Of a stretch of 31,857 nucleotides of DNA, positions 6,393-14,909 are shown one piece after another; the stretch's first letter is position 1; each line of letters starts with the position of its first letter. The DNA lies in contig QAKO01000011.1 of the NCBI GenBank assembly GCA_003343765.1, positions 1 through 31,857 on the forward strand, in the 5' to 3' direction. Made by a program: the position numbers and the translations under genes. The notes under the pieces are model-generated. The model saw only the letters and a list, made by a program, of their open reading frames with translations, made no database searches and had not been told where the DNA came from. Origin of the DNA: Bacillota bacterium. Its GTDB lineage: Bacteria > Bacillota > Clostridia > Christensenellales > Borkfalkiaceae.

Positions 6393-7965
6393 CTTCTGTT
6401 TTATCTCCTTCTTCCCTTTGCGCACCGTGTTCCGCATCGGAGTATTCCATATCCTTACCAGCATTCTCTTTTGCTGAATTTTCCGGATCGGAACTGTTTT
6501 CCGCAAGATCCTGCGACGCACCTTCTCCTGTCCCCGCCGTTTCAAGACCGTACTTTTTACGATTTTGTAAAAGCTGCAGGATCATTTTGACGATCCTGAT
6601 CAGATCCTTACATTTCAGCGCAGCGATCACCAGAAGGAACGCCGCCTGTACTCCGTAATAGACCCCCATCGAAAATCTTGCGCTCTGCAATATAAAGACA
6701 GCCTGCGCAAGAAGAATCAGAAGAATCAAGATCTCTTTTACCCAACCGAATGACATCTGAGAATATTTCTGCGTATCGACGACGCGGATCGCCGTGAGTA
6801 CGATATACCCGAGCAAACTGCCGAAAAATGCGCCGGAAATGCCCCACAGCCACACGAACAGGACAGTCGATACAACATTCACCACGGCCCCGGCGATCGT
6901 TGAGATCATGACCATTTTGGTTTTGAGTGCCGCGCCATAGTATGCTCCGAAAAACGAAGCATAACAGCTGATGATCGCCGTAAATACACCGATGGCGGAA
7001 TACCGCCAGGAATCGGCAAATTCTCCCTGCAGCAAGAAGCCGGAGATCAACGGCAGAATGAACATCAATGCGCTCGCCGCGCAGATAAGGAAAGTCGAAT
7101 AAATACGGAAAATATTGGTGTTGAATTCCCCTTTATCCTCATCGTTCATGCCTTTGACTGTCGCGATTGTCCATGCCTGCAGGAAAATCGTTCCGAAAAT
7201 ATTGATCAGCGTGGCGATCTTGGACGTTGCAATGTATAATCCCGCACCGGCTTCTCCGTCAAAATAAATGATAATGTAACGGTTCACGACCTGAATGAAC
7301 CACCAGCACAGCATATTCGGAATGAGCGGCAGAGCATACCGCAGCATTTTTTTGCAAAGTGCCTTATCAAAACCGCGCAGACCGATCGCACGATATGTGC
7401 CGCCCGCAAAAAACAGTACGATCAGCGAACTCAGATAAGCGGCAACCAGAGATAAAAGATATCCGTATGCACCCCAATGCTTCCAATACACGAAAACTGC
7501 CGTTGTGCCTGCCAGCATCAATGCCTGCAAAATGCCGCTGAACGCAAACGTTTTCACCCTGCCGCTACCGCGCACATATTGTCCCCAGATATTGGACAGC
7601 GCAGCGCAGAGATACAAAACTGCAAACAGCAAGCACAGTTTCGCGTCCATTCTGAGAGCCGCGACCGCGGCGCCGCCGCAGACGAGAATGAATCCGCCCG
7701 CCACGATTGCCATCGTTGTGGAGAGAACTTTTTTGGCTGATATATCCGGCAGCATCACGAAACGAAACACCGCATCCTGCAGACCGAGCGTACAAAGCGG
7801 AATGATCAGCTCCGTCAGGCTTACCAGCGATTCTGCCGTTCCGTACTCTTCAGCCGTCATGGCGATCGTAACGATCGGCATCAGGAAAAACTGAATGATC
7901 TTGACACTGAACGACCCGATCGCAAAAATCGCGGTATTTTTTGATAATTGTTTATAATTTCCCAT
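6382..7965 (-). CDS. Wzx-type polysaccharide flippase (MOP superfamily)
   Basis: 527 residues with about 12-14 hydrophobic segments over residues 10-460, in the pattern of lipid-linked repeat-unit flippases. The opening KNTAIFAIGSFSVKIIQFFLMPI and the later TSKIATLINIFGTIFLQAW are typical of the polysaccharide biosynthesis protein family. It should move undecaprenyl-pyrophosphate-linked repeat units across the membrane. The last ~65 residues are an unusual hydrophilic tail rich in Glu, Asp, Gly and Ala, presumably cytoplasmic and of unknown role. It starts three bases after the stop of the polymerase gene, and its end overlaps the licD-family start. Confidence 0.88.
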   Translation of the reverse strand: MGNYKQLSKNTAIFAIGSFSVKIIQFFLMPIVTIAMTAEEYGTAESLVSLTELIIPLCTLGLQDAVFRFVMLPDISAKKVLSTTMAIVAGGFILVCGGAAVAALRMDAKLCLLFAVLYLCAALSNIWGQYVRGSGRVKTFAFSGILQALMLAGTTAVFVYWKHWGAYGYLLSLVAAYLSSLIVLFFAGGTYRAIGLRGFDKALCKKMLRYALPLIPNMLCWWFIQVVNRYIIIYFDGEAGAGLYIATSKIATLINIFGTIFLQAWTIATVKGMNDEDKGEFNTNIFRIYSTFLICAASALMFILPLISGFLLQGEFADSWRYSAIGVFTAIISCYASFFGAYYGAALKTKMVMISTIAGAVVNVVSTVLFVWLWGISGAFFGSLLGYIVLTAIRVVDTQKYSQMSFGWVKEILILLILLAQAVFILQSARFSMGVYYGVQAAFLLVIAALKCKDLIRIVKMILQLLQNRKKYGLETAGTGEGASQDLAENSSDPENSAKENAGKDMEYSDAEHGAQREEGDKTEDEQ

Positions 7966-7968
7966 GAA

Positions 7969-9489
7969 TTATCTTTTCCTTGCACGCAAACCAAACGCAA
8001 AACAAAGCACTCGGAACAACAATACCGCGCAGAGCAAATACAACAGATTTGTCGCGCAATCGAACAAGCCCGAACGCGGCAGGGTGAACAGGTAATAGAT
8101 CAGCTGCATTTTCAGTGCGGTACTGCCTACCGAAAGGCTGCGGATATTCGTTTTGCTGAGCTTAAAAATGAGCAATCCGATCGCTGCCGAACCGAAAAGC
8201 ACTCCGATCCTGCCGAACGCCAGATACAATTCCGCCACAAAAGACGTACCCATTCCGTAGCCGTTGCAATAGAGTTCGCTGTTGACAAGGTAGGAGATCC
8301 AATGCGAAAACGAATCGTGCGCCTGCACGTATTCTTCGCCCTGCACCAGCGAAGGGATTGTCTGACCCGTAAAAATCTCAATGAGCTTCCGCACAAGCAC
8401 ATTATTGAACAGAGCTTCCTTGATCGGATTGAACAGATATACGATCCCGCTTTTCGGAAAATCTTCCGCACGGTGGATCGTATTGGCTATGACGGAATCC
8501 GATCCGCCCGTGGAAACCATAAAATCGCGGATCGCACCGAAAAAGCTGAAAGATTCATCGCTGTCCGAACGCACCTGTTCCACAAACCAGAAGAAAAGCA
8601 TACCGGCCAACGCAAGAAGGATCAGAATAAACAGGTACCTGAGCGGCATTTTTTTCTCGTGATAACCGAAATAATAGACCAGATACCACACGACAAACAA
8701 CACGACAGACGCCAGAACGGCGCGCCGTCCGATCAGAAGCTGCAATCCACCTTCCACGATCGCAAAAAGCAGAATTGCAATAAACATTTCCCATCGTTTC
8801 GGGCGCGACGCCAACAGCAAAAACGCAATGCCGGGGAAAAGATAGTTCCCTATTTTAATGAGGGCATTGACGTCGACATTGATAAGATAACCGTCCGTAT
8901 AAGAAACATCGGATTTTTCGATCACGATTTTCAGCTGCATATAAAACGCACACAGAAAACATATGACAAACAAAACCCATAAGATCCTGCGATAACCGCG
9001 GAAAAGAGAATCCTGCCTACGCTCTTCAGCCGCTACGGCAAAGGCGTCGGACGTCTGAAGCGACAACGCCGTATCCTTTCGGAAAAATTTTCTGCCGAAC
9101 TGATACCCGAGGAACACAAACAGGATCGTTCCGTACATCAGCTGCGCAAAAATGAAATATTCGTCCGGATCCAGTTTCAGAAACTGAAAAGTCAGAAATT
9201 CGTCATAGCCGCCCGTTTCGAAATAGACAAACATTTTCTGTCCCATCAGAAAAATGAAGAAACAGGCAAAAAACACAAAGCCTAAAAAATGAAGGTTGAT
9301 CCCCGCCACAAGAAAGTAGAGCGCGATCAGAAGGATAAGAACATAGCTGTTAAAGAACATGCACATATTGCAGAATTCTTTATCGAAAGCATGAAAAAAC
9401 AGACATAAAAGTTCCACGACCGCCGAAAGGATCATGAGAACCTGTATGACCATGGTATTTTCATTTTTCCATGCTATGCTCTGCTTCAT
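7969..9489 (-). CDS. Wzy-like polysaccharide polymerase (multi-pass membrane protein)
   Basis: 506 residues with about 11-12 hydrophobic segments and a large loop around residues 300-400 (HRAEDFPKSG to HDSFSHWISYL), the arrangement of O-antigen/capsule polymerases. Sequence conservation in this group is poor, so the call rests on topology and position: between a glycosyltransferase and the flippase in a Wzx/Wzy operon. It would join flipped repeat units on the outer face of the membrane. Its ATG overlaps the stop of the preceding glycosyltransferase (ATGA). Confidence 0.75.
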   Translation of the reverse strand: MKQSIAWKNENTMVIQVLMILSAVVELLCLFFHAFDKEFCNMCMFFNSYVLILLIALYFLVAGINLHFLGFVFFACFFIFLMGQKMFVYFETGGYDEFLTFQFLKLDPDEYFIFAQLMYGTILFVFLGYQFGRKFFRKDTALSLQTSDAFAVAAEERRQDSLFRGYRRILWVLFVICFLCAFYMQLKIVIEKSDVSYTDGYLINVDVNALIKIGNYLFPGIAFLLLASRPKRWEMFIAILLFAIVEGGLQLLIGRRAVLASVVLFVVWYLVYYFGYHEKKMPLRYLFILILLALAGMLFFWFVEQVRSDSDESFSFFGAIRDFMVSTGGSDSVIANTIHRAEDFPKSGIVYLFNPIKEALFNNVLVRKLIEIFTGQTIPSLVQGEEYVQAHDSFSHWISYLVNSELYCNGYGMGTSFVAELYLAFGRIGVLFGSAAIGLLIFKLSKTNIRSLSVGSTALKMQLIYYLFTLPRSGLFDCATNLLYLLCAVLLFRVLCFAFGLRARKR

Positions 9490-10586
9490 TTTACATACTG
9501 CTCCAGAATTTTAACAAACTTTGCGACATACTCTGCATTGTCCGCCCCTTTCACTTCGGACGGAACTTCTTCTCGCAGGATCCTTTCCTGCGGACTAACT
9601 TTCATAACAGCTTCCGCCCAGGCAGATTGCTGATTGCAGGCGGCCTTGCGGCAGGACGGCAGCAACATACATTCATCCGTGATCGTATCGGAAATAATGC
9701 ACGGCAAACCGTTTGCCTGCGCTTCAAGCGCGCTCACGGGGAGTCCTTCGTGAAAAGACGGAAGTAAAAACAAATCCGCACCGCTCAATATGCGGCTGAC
9801 ATCTCTCCTGCTTCCCGCAAAACGGATTTTTCCGTCCAGACCGTATTCCCGCGTCTTTTTCTCCAATTCTTCCTGTAATTCCCCGCTTCCGACAAACAAC
9901 AGCTTGTACTGTACGGGAAGATCGCGCATCATTTCTACCAGAAGCATCGGATTTTTTACCTGCGTCAGTCTTCCGACAAAAATCATACCGATTTCCGATC
10001 CGTTCCAGCCGAATTCTTTGCGCACGCTCTCGCGCGCATCGGCGCGGAACATAAACTTTTGAACATCGATACTGTTCGGCATGACGTAAACGCGATGCGT
10101 TTTGCGGTATTTCTCACTGTAAAAATACTGCGCCGAACTTTTCGAACAGGCCATGGCAATATCCAGATTCCGATAAAATACGGGCGTCGTGAACAGCTCG
10201 ATCAAACGGAACGCAATCCGCTTGTACAGCGGCCCTTCCACACTCTCGCCGTGCGAATGCGCGATCGTGACCGCTCCGTATTTTTTTGCCATTTTAAAAA
10301 TATCTATGTTTACCTTACTCGTGTTGTTGATCCAGACATAATCGTAATGCTCTTTGGCAAAGATTTGCTCTATCTCGCTACGGTACTTGCGGCGGCTCTC
10401 GCCGAACGGCGTTACTTTTTCGATGCGTATATTCATATCTTCGAGCATCCGCCGCGACTCCGATTCATAAGTCAGCAAAACCACGGGTTCATATTTTGTA
10501 CGGTCAAGATTGCTCACGACATTGAGTATCACCGCCCCGACGCCTGCAACCGTGCGGCTCATTCCCACTACTAAAATCTTTTTCAT
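9486..10586 (-). CDS. family 4 glycosyltransferase (GT-B fold)
   Basis: 366 residues. The N-terminal half has the glycine-rich acceptor region GMSRTVAGVGAVI (8-20) as in EpsF-like proteins. The C-terminal half has GMIFVGRLTQVKNP, a Rossmann donor domain, and the retaining-enzyme E-x7-E region in FHEGLPVSALEAQANGLPC (near residues 293-311). It probably adds one retained-anomer sugar to the lipid-linked repeat unit in the cytoplasm; the donor sugar cannot be read. Translation is coupled on both sides through ATGA overlaps. Confidence 0.88.
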   Translation of the reverse strand: MKKILVVGMSRTVAGVGAVILNVVSNLDRTKYEPVVLLTYESESRRMLEDMNIRIEKVTPFGESRRKYRSEIEQIFAKEHYDYVWINNTSKVNIDIFKMAKKYGAVTIAHSHGESVEGPLYKRIAFRLIELFTTPVFYRNLDIAMACSKSSAQYFYSEKYRKTHRVYVMPNSIDVQKFMFRADARESVRKEFGWNGSEIGMIFVGRLTQVKNPMLLVEMMRDLPVQYKLLFVGSGELQEELEKKTREYGLDGKIRFAGSRRDVSRILSGADLFLLPSFHEGLPVSALEAQANGLPCIISDTITDECMLLPSCRKAACNQQSAWAEAVMKVSPQERILREEVPSEVKGADNAEYVAKFVKILEQYVK

Positions 10587-11539
10587 AATCTTCCCTTCGC
10601 CAGTACGCGCACACTCTTATAGGCTGATTTTTCGGGAAGACACAGCAACAGAGCTATCGCTTTATACGAAAAAGGCATACCCTTCCCGAACAGGATCTTC
10701 CAAAAATTTTTTCTTACCGCGTTGCGATACGAGGCAACATAACCGCTGTTTTCTTCCTCCCCGTATATGATCCCGCGCACGGCAAACGCCATCACGCCTT
10801 TCAGATAATGCGTCTGTGCATACCCGCGGTTGCAAGCCTGCGCTTTGCCGATAATCGCCTTTCGGTTTTCCAGATCGAATGTATGACTGCTCCGCAGCCC
10901 CCCGTTCGACATAGACTGCATATTCTGTCTGTAAAAATAACCGTCGTAATCGCTCATCGCGAGAACCGAACATTTTTGCGCATAACGGAAAATGAAATCC
11001 TGGTCTTCGCCGAGACGGATCCTTTCGTCGAATCGCTGCGCTCCCAGCGTATCCCTTTTATAAAGATACCGTACCACGCAATACAGACGGTTTTCCTTCA
11101 AAAGATACCGTTCGACCTTATCGCGCCCGCAGATCACTCTGCATTTCTTTTCCTGTGCCTCGGCGGGACATTCTCCCGAAAAATTGCGATACGCCATTCC
11201 CGAAAGATCGGCGCCGTTTCTTTCCAGATTTTGCACAAGCACGGATATCATATCCGCGTGTACGACATCGTCTGAATCGACAAATGCCAGATACTCTCCC
11301 GTTGCCGCCTCTATGCCGCAATTGCGCGCACTGCTCAAGCCTCCGTTTTGCTTATGAATACACACCACGCGCGGATCTTTTTTTGCATATCCGTCGCAGA
11401 TCTCGCCGCTTTTATCGGGACTTCCGTCATCGATAAGCAGGATCTGAATATCTTTGTACGTCTGTCTCAACAGACTGTCCACACACGCGCTGAGGTATTG
11501 CTCCGTTTTATAGACGGGAACAATCACCGAAACTTTCAT
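10583..11539 (-). CDS. family 2 glycosyltransferase (EpsJ-like)
   Basis: 318 residues. Residues 3-110 hold the GT-A nucleotide-sugar domain: VSVIVPVYKTEQYL, LLIDDGSPDKS, HKQNGGLSSARNCGIEAATG and the metal-binding FVDSDD near 91-96. An EDQDF-type general-base segment appears as RLGEDQDFIFRY near residue 182. This is an inverting transferase of the capsule/exopolysaccharide group; the acceptor and donor are unknown. AAAGG lies upstream of the ATG. It is preceded by a 124-base gap after the larger GT2 gene; I see no terminator or separate promoter in that gap. Confidence 0.9.
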   Translation of the reverse strand: MKVSVIVPVYKTEQYLSACVDSLLRQTYKDIQILLIDDGSPDKSGEICDGYAKKDPRVVCIHKQNGGLSSARNCGIEAATGEYLAFVDSDDVVHADMISVLVQNLERNGADLSGMAYRNFSGECPAEAQEKKCRVICGRDKVERYLLKENRLYCVVRYLYKRDTLGAQRFDERIRLGEDQDFIFRYAQKCSVLAMSDYDGYFYRQNMQSMSNGGLRSSHTFDLENRKAIIGKAQACNRGYAQTHYLKGVMAFAVRGIIYGEEENSGYVASYRNAVRKNFWKILFGKGMPFSYKAIALLLCLPEKSAYKSVRVLAKGRL

Positions 11540-11663
11540 TCTTGCTTTTTCCTTTCTCTTAATTTACAAATTCCCGCCAAAACAGATATATCTTTACGGC
11601 ACACAAAGTTTTTTCTTATAACCAACCCACACACTTCGCAACAAAAAATACAACCCGTCTTTT

Positions 11664-12722
11664 TCAATTCTTTCGGTTTTTTTGCTGCTCTTTGAGTTTT
11701 CCGATCGTACGGAAACTGAAAAATCCTGCCAAAGTTCCGAACCCGTAGGCAAAGTGCAGGAGCGGAAACAGAAACGGAAGGACGAAAACGGCGCGCCATT
11801 CCTTATAATCTTTGCAGCTTTTTAAAGTCAGCGCAAGATCAAGCAGAAGATACAGCAAGACGCCCGCAAGAAACGGTACGCCCAACCAATACGGAAGCGG
11901 CGGTATAAATGCAAGTACGAACAACACGGCGCATGCCAGAGCTGCCAATACAAACAAAAACGGTACAAAATGATAGAGCGAAAAGATTTCGGGAGAAATC
12001 CCTGCCGAAGTAATGCCGATCCATTTCCCGTTGCCGTATTTTTGCCGCAGCATTCTTTTGAGAGTTGTGCGGGTCTGGTATTCCGAACGGATCGTATCGG
12101 ACATACAGATCTTGTACCCCGATTTGCGGATACGGTGATGCATTTCGTTGTCTTCCGAACGCAAAAGCGTTTCATTGAACAAACCGACTTTATCGAACAC
12201 TTCCCGCTTATAGCAGGCGTGTGCGACCGTGCGCACGTATTTCTTTTCGCCGGAATTGCGGTATGCCGCAATTCCGCTGCCGAACATGGAGTTTTCCGCC
12301 ATCAGCAAAACTTTTCTGCCGAACTGCGAACCGTCGATGATGTTCGTGCGCGTTCCGCCGCAAACATCTTCCCCTTCATCGATGCAGGCAACATTCTGCC
12401 GCACGAAATCGGAAGGGATCTTTGCATGTGCATCCACGCGGATGATCAGCTCACCGCGCGAAGCGCGAATGGCAACGTTCCAGCCCGCAGGCTGTATCTT
12501 TTTGGGATTGTCCAGCACTTCCACCCTTGCAAAGGAAGTTTCTTTTTCGCGGAATTCTTCCATCAATGGTTTTGTGCGGTCGGAAGATCCTCCGTCCACG
12601 AGAATGACTTCCATGTCTTTATGATCGTAATCCTGGTTGCGGATATTTTCAAAAAGATCCCCGATATATTTTTCTTCGTTCAGGGCGATCACGCAAAGGG
12701 ATACGCGTACTTGTTTTTCCAT
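11664..12722 (-). CDS. membrane-associated family 2 glycosyltransferase (ExoA-like)
   Basis: 352 residues. The GT-A domain shows CVIALNEEKYIGDL, VILVDGGSSDRT (40-51), the NVAIRASRGELIIRVDAHAK region with a D-A-H metal site near residue 97, and RSEDNEMHHRI as catalytic-base segment. After residue ~235 come three hydrophobic segments (about 238-262, 266-290 and 310-335), the layout of ExoA-type succinoglycan transferases that sit on the membrane. It probably extends the first sugar on the lipid carrier. It begins three bases after the initiating sugar transferase gene, with GAGGT as ribosome-binding site. Confidence 0.88.
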   Translation of the reverse strand: MEKQVRVSLCVIALNEEKYIGDLFENIRNQDYDHKDMEVILVDGGSSDRTKPLMEEFREKETSFARVEVLDNPKKIQPAGWNVAIRASRGELIIRVDAHAKIPSDFVRQNVACIDEGEDVCGGTRTNIIDGSQFGRKVLLMAENSMFGSGIAAYRNSGEKKYVRTVAHACYKREVFDKVGLFNETLLRSEDNEMHHRIRKSGYKICMSDTIRSEYQTRTTLKRMLRQKYGNGKWIGITSAGISPEIFSLYHFVPFLFVLAALACAVLFVLAFIPPLPYWLGVPFLAGVLLYLLLDLALTLKSCKDYKEWRAVFVLPFLFPLLHFAYGFGTLAGFFSFRTIGKLKEQQKNRKN

Positions 12723-12725
12723 GGT

Positions 12726-13406
12726 TCACCTCAGGATCGCCGCAAACGTCTGAAAAATCAGCTTTATATCGTACCAGAAACTCATCTTGCGGATGTATTG
12801 CAGATTCAGCTCGATCTTTTTCGGCATGATCTCTTCAATATACGTTTTTTCGGGATCTTCGCTTTGCCCGAGCACTTCGTTCTCATCGCGGTACACGATC
12901 GATGCAAGTTCGGTGATCCCGGGACGCACCCGCAATACGTTGCGCTGGTATTCGCTGTACATGCCGACATAGTGCGGAACTTCAGGGCGCGGCCCGACAA
13001 AACTCATCTGTCCCGCAAAAACATTGATCAGCTGCGGCAATTCATCCATTTTCGTCTTTCGCAGGATCTTCCCGACAAACGTCACGCGTTTGTCCTGCCC
13101 TACAGTGATCTGCAAGCCTTTTTTCTCCGCATCCGTAACCATCGTGCGGAATTTGAAAATGCGAAACTCCTTCCCGTTCCTGCCCACGCGCACCTGACGG
13201 AAAAATACAGGCCCGCGCGACGTCAGCTTGATCGCCAACGCAATACACAAAAACGGCAGAAACAATATTATCAGCCCGAAAAACGATGCAACTATATCAA
13301 AAGCTCTCTTAAAAAACAGCGTCGCCTTTTTCCTTCGCAGGATCTCGCCGAACTCATCCGCTCCCTGCCCGGCAGAAAGCGTGCCGGCAACAAGATCTTC
13401 CGTCAT
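12726..13406 (-). CDS. initiating undecaprenyl-phosphate sugar-phosphate transferase (PglC/EpsL type)
   Basis: 226 residues, the short single-hairpin class of bacterial sugar transferases. After a ~30-residue soluble start come KRAFDIVASFFG and one membrane segment (~34-58), then GPVFFRQVRVGRNG, IFKFRTM, LRKTKMDELPQL and MSFVGPRPEVP, which contain the catalytic D-E pair. It transfers a sugar-1-phosphate from a UDP-sugar to undecaprenyl phosphate, the first committed step of the polymer. With a PglF-like dehydratase and a PglE-like aminotransferase in the same operon, the substrate is probably a UDP-amino-dideoxy sugar. The ATG at 13406 is chosen because it overlaps the upstream stop (ATGA) and has GGAGG ten bases before it. 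Confidence 0.93.
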   Translation of the reverse strand: MTEDLVAGTLSAGQGADEFGEILRRKKATLFFKRAFDIVASFFGLIILFLPFLCIALAIKLTSRGPVFFRQVRVGRNGKEFRIFKFRTMVTDAEKKGLQITVGQDKRVTFVGKILRKTKMDELPQLINVFAGQMSFVGPRPEVPHYVGMYSEYQRNVLRVRPGITELASIVYRDENEVLGQSEDPEKTYIEEIMPKKIELNLQYIRKMSFWYDIKLIFQTFAAILR

Positions 13407-14611
13407 TGTTTCGCGACCTCCGCCACACACTCTTTAAAATTCGAAATCACATACCCCACTTCTTCGTCCGTCAGCAAGGTATGCAGGGGCAGCGTGATCT
13501 CGTTGGCGTACCGCGTGTATGCGTTGGGAAAATCTTTGATCGAAAATCCCATATTTTTATACGCCGTAAACATCGGCAGCGGTTTGTAATGCACGTTGGC
13601 CGCAATTCCCCTTTTCGCCATTTCTACGATCACAGTATTCCGCATTTGCTCATTTTTTATCGCATATGCGTTCGTCAGATACAGATGTCCGCTCCCCGCA
13701 TGCGTGGGGCCGTAATGCCCCAACACATTTGCCAACGGGCGAATGCTCTCGTCATATCTTTCAATAATCTGCCTGCGCCGCGCAAGCAGTCCTTCATATC
13801 TGTTCAGCTGCGCCAGTCCGATCGCCGCCATAATGTCCGTCATGTTGCATTTCATGCCGCACATCACGATGTCATATTCCCACGCGCCCAGCTGATTCTT
13901 CGTAAGTGCATCCTTGCTCTGCCCGTGCAACGACCATAACATAAACTGTTTATACAGCCATTCGTTGTCAAGACCGGGCATATCTTTCCATACGACCGCA
14001 CCGCCTTCCGCCGTGGTCAGATTCTTGACCGCATGAAAACTGAATGAGGTAAAATCCGCAAAAGCTCCGCTTCTTTTCCCCTCTTTCACCGCCCCGAAAC
14101 TGTGCGCCGCGTCCGCCAGCACGACGATCCTGCCGTACAGTTTCTGTAATTCGTTCTTCGCACGAAACAGCGATTTTTTCCGTTCCGCGATCGCAAAAAC
14201 TTTCTCGTAATCACATATTATCCCCGCAATGTCTACGGGAATGATCACTTTTGTGCGCTCCGTGATCAGCGATTCCAGTTTATCGTAATCCATTTCGAAC
14301 CCGTCTGCGCCGATGTCGCACAGAACAAGTTTTGCTCCGACATGCTCGACTACGCTCGCGCTCGCCGTATAGGTGTAGGCGGACGTGATGACCTCGTCAC
14401 CCTCTCCCACGCCCAGAATACGCAGGACCAGTTCCAGCCCCGCCGTCGCCGAGTTCAGGCACACAGCCTTATCCGTACCGCAATACGCCGCGATTCTCTT
14501 TTCAAACTCCTTAGTCCGCGGCCCCGTTGTGATCCATCCCGAACGGAGCGCTTCCGCTACTTCGCTGATTTCCGCTTCCGTTATGTCAGGAGGAGAAAAT
14601 TTGATATTCAT
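13403..14611 (-). CDS. DegT/DnrJ/EryC1-family PLP aminotransferase (EpsN/PglE-like)
   Basis: 402 residues from MNIKFSPPDI, the usual family start. The PLP Schiff-base lysine is Lys196 in SFHAVKNLTT, with the ring-binding aspartate at 167 in LADAAHSFGA and substrate residues in SATAGLELVL. Such enzymes aminate UDP-4-keto-6-deoxy sugars with glutamate. The obvious substrate is the product of the 4,6-dehydratase at 16320-18149, giving a UDP-4-amino-4,6-dideoxy-GlcNAc-type sugar. An alternative ATG nine bases upstream (14620) exists, with GGAG closer to it. The gene follows a structured leader and an internal promoter candidate, so it may be separately controlled. Confidence 0.9.
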   Translation of the reverse strand: MNIKFSPPDITEAEISEVAEALRSGWITTGPRTKEFEKRIAAYCGTDKAVCLNSATAGLELVLRILGVGEGDEVITSAYTYTASASVVEHVGAKLVLCDIGADGFEMDYDKLESLITERTKVIIPVDIAGIICDYEKVFAIAERKKSLFRAKNELQKLYGRIVVLADAAHSFGAVKEGKRSGAFADFTSFSFHAVKNLTTAEGGAVVWKDMPGLDNEWLYKQFMLWSLHGQSKDALTKNQLGAWEYDIVMCGMKCNMTDIMAAIGLAQLNRYEGLLARRRQIIERYDESIRPLANVLGHYGPTHAGSGHLYLTNAYAIKNEQMRNTVIVEMAKRGIAANVHYKPLPMFTAYKNMGFSIKDFPNAYTRYANEITLPLHTLLTDEEVGYVISNFKECVAEVAKQ

Positions 14612-14651
14612 CTCTCTCATACCTCTCCGGGTTTATCCTTTTGTGTTTTGC

Positions 14652-14770
14652 TCTGCCCGCAGGGCAGAAATTCCGGCAATACCCGATCTTAACATAGAAA
14701 TACAAGAGAGCCAACCTTGCCAAAGCCAGGCCTTCCGGCCGGGACAACAATGGAATAACTCTCTCGTGTA
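14652..14770 (-). promoter_or_regulatory. structured leader upstream of the aminotransferase gene
   Basis: In the minus-strand RNA, 14761-14770 pairs with 14701-14710 (nine of ten bases). This encloses a sub-hairpin in which GGCC (14737-14740) pairs with GGCC (14729-14732) around a GGAA (GNRA) loop, extended by CC/GG and TTG/CAA pairs. A second perfect hairpin (seven base pairs, three-base loop) lies at 14652-14668, just before the ribosome-binding site. Neither has a T-run, so they are not simple terminators. I could not match it to a riboswitch class I know. A processive antitermination or RNA-stability element is possible by analogy with the EAR element of Bacillus eps operons. Confidence 0.45.
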
Positions 14771-14772
14771 CA

Positions 14773-14781
14773 ATTTTAACA
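14773..14781 (-). promoter_or_regulatory. possible extended -10 promoter inside the operon
   Basis: The minus strand has TGTTAAAAT (extended -10 TGN plus TAAAAT) but no good -35 box at 16-18 bases. Transcription would begin near 14766, almost exactly where the outer arm of the leader hairpin starts. Confidence 0.35.
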
Positions 14782-14909
14782 CATTCCGCACTTCAAAGCT
14801 ATCGGACAGACATCTGAATCGAAATTTTTATCTTCCGATCACAAAAAACTTTCCGCTCTGTCATAAACTTTTCGTTTTTCAGCCCTTCCGCACGGATTTT
14901 TCATGTACG

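Noticed and set aside
11970..13589. Plus-strand open frame of 539 codons antisense to two transferase genes
   Set aside because: Antisense shadow spanning three real genes, no ribosome-binding site or domain.
14652..14668. Intrinsic terminator before the aminotransferase gene
   Set aside because: The hairpin is perfect but followed by GCAAAACAC in the minus direction, with no T-run.
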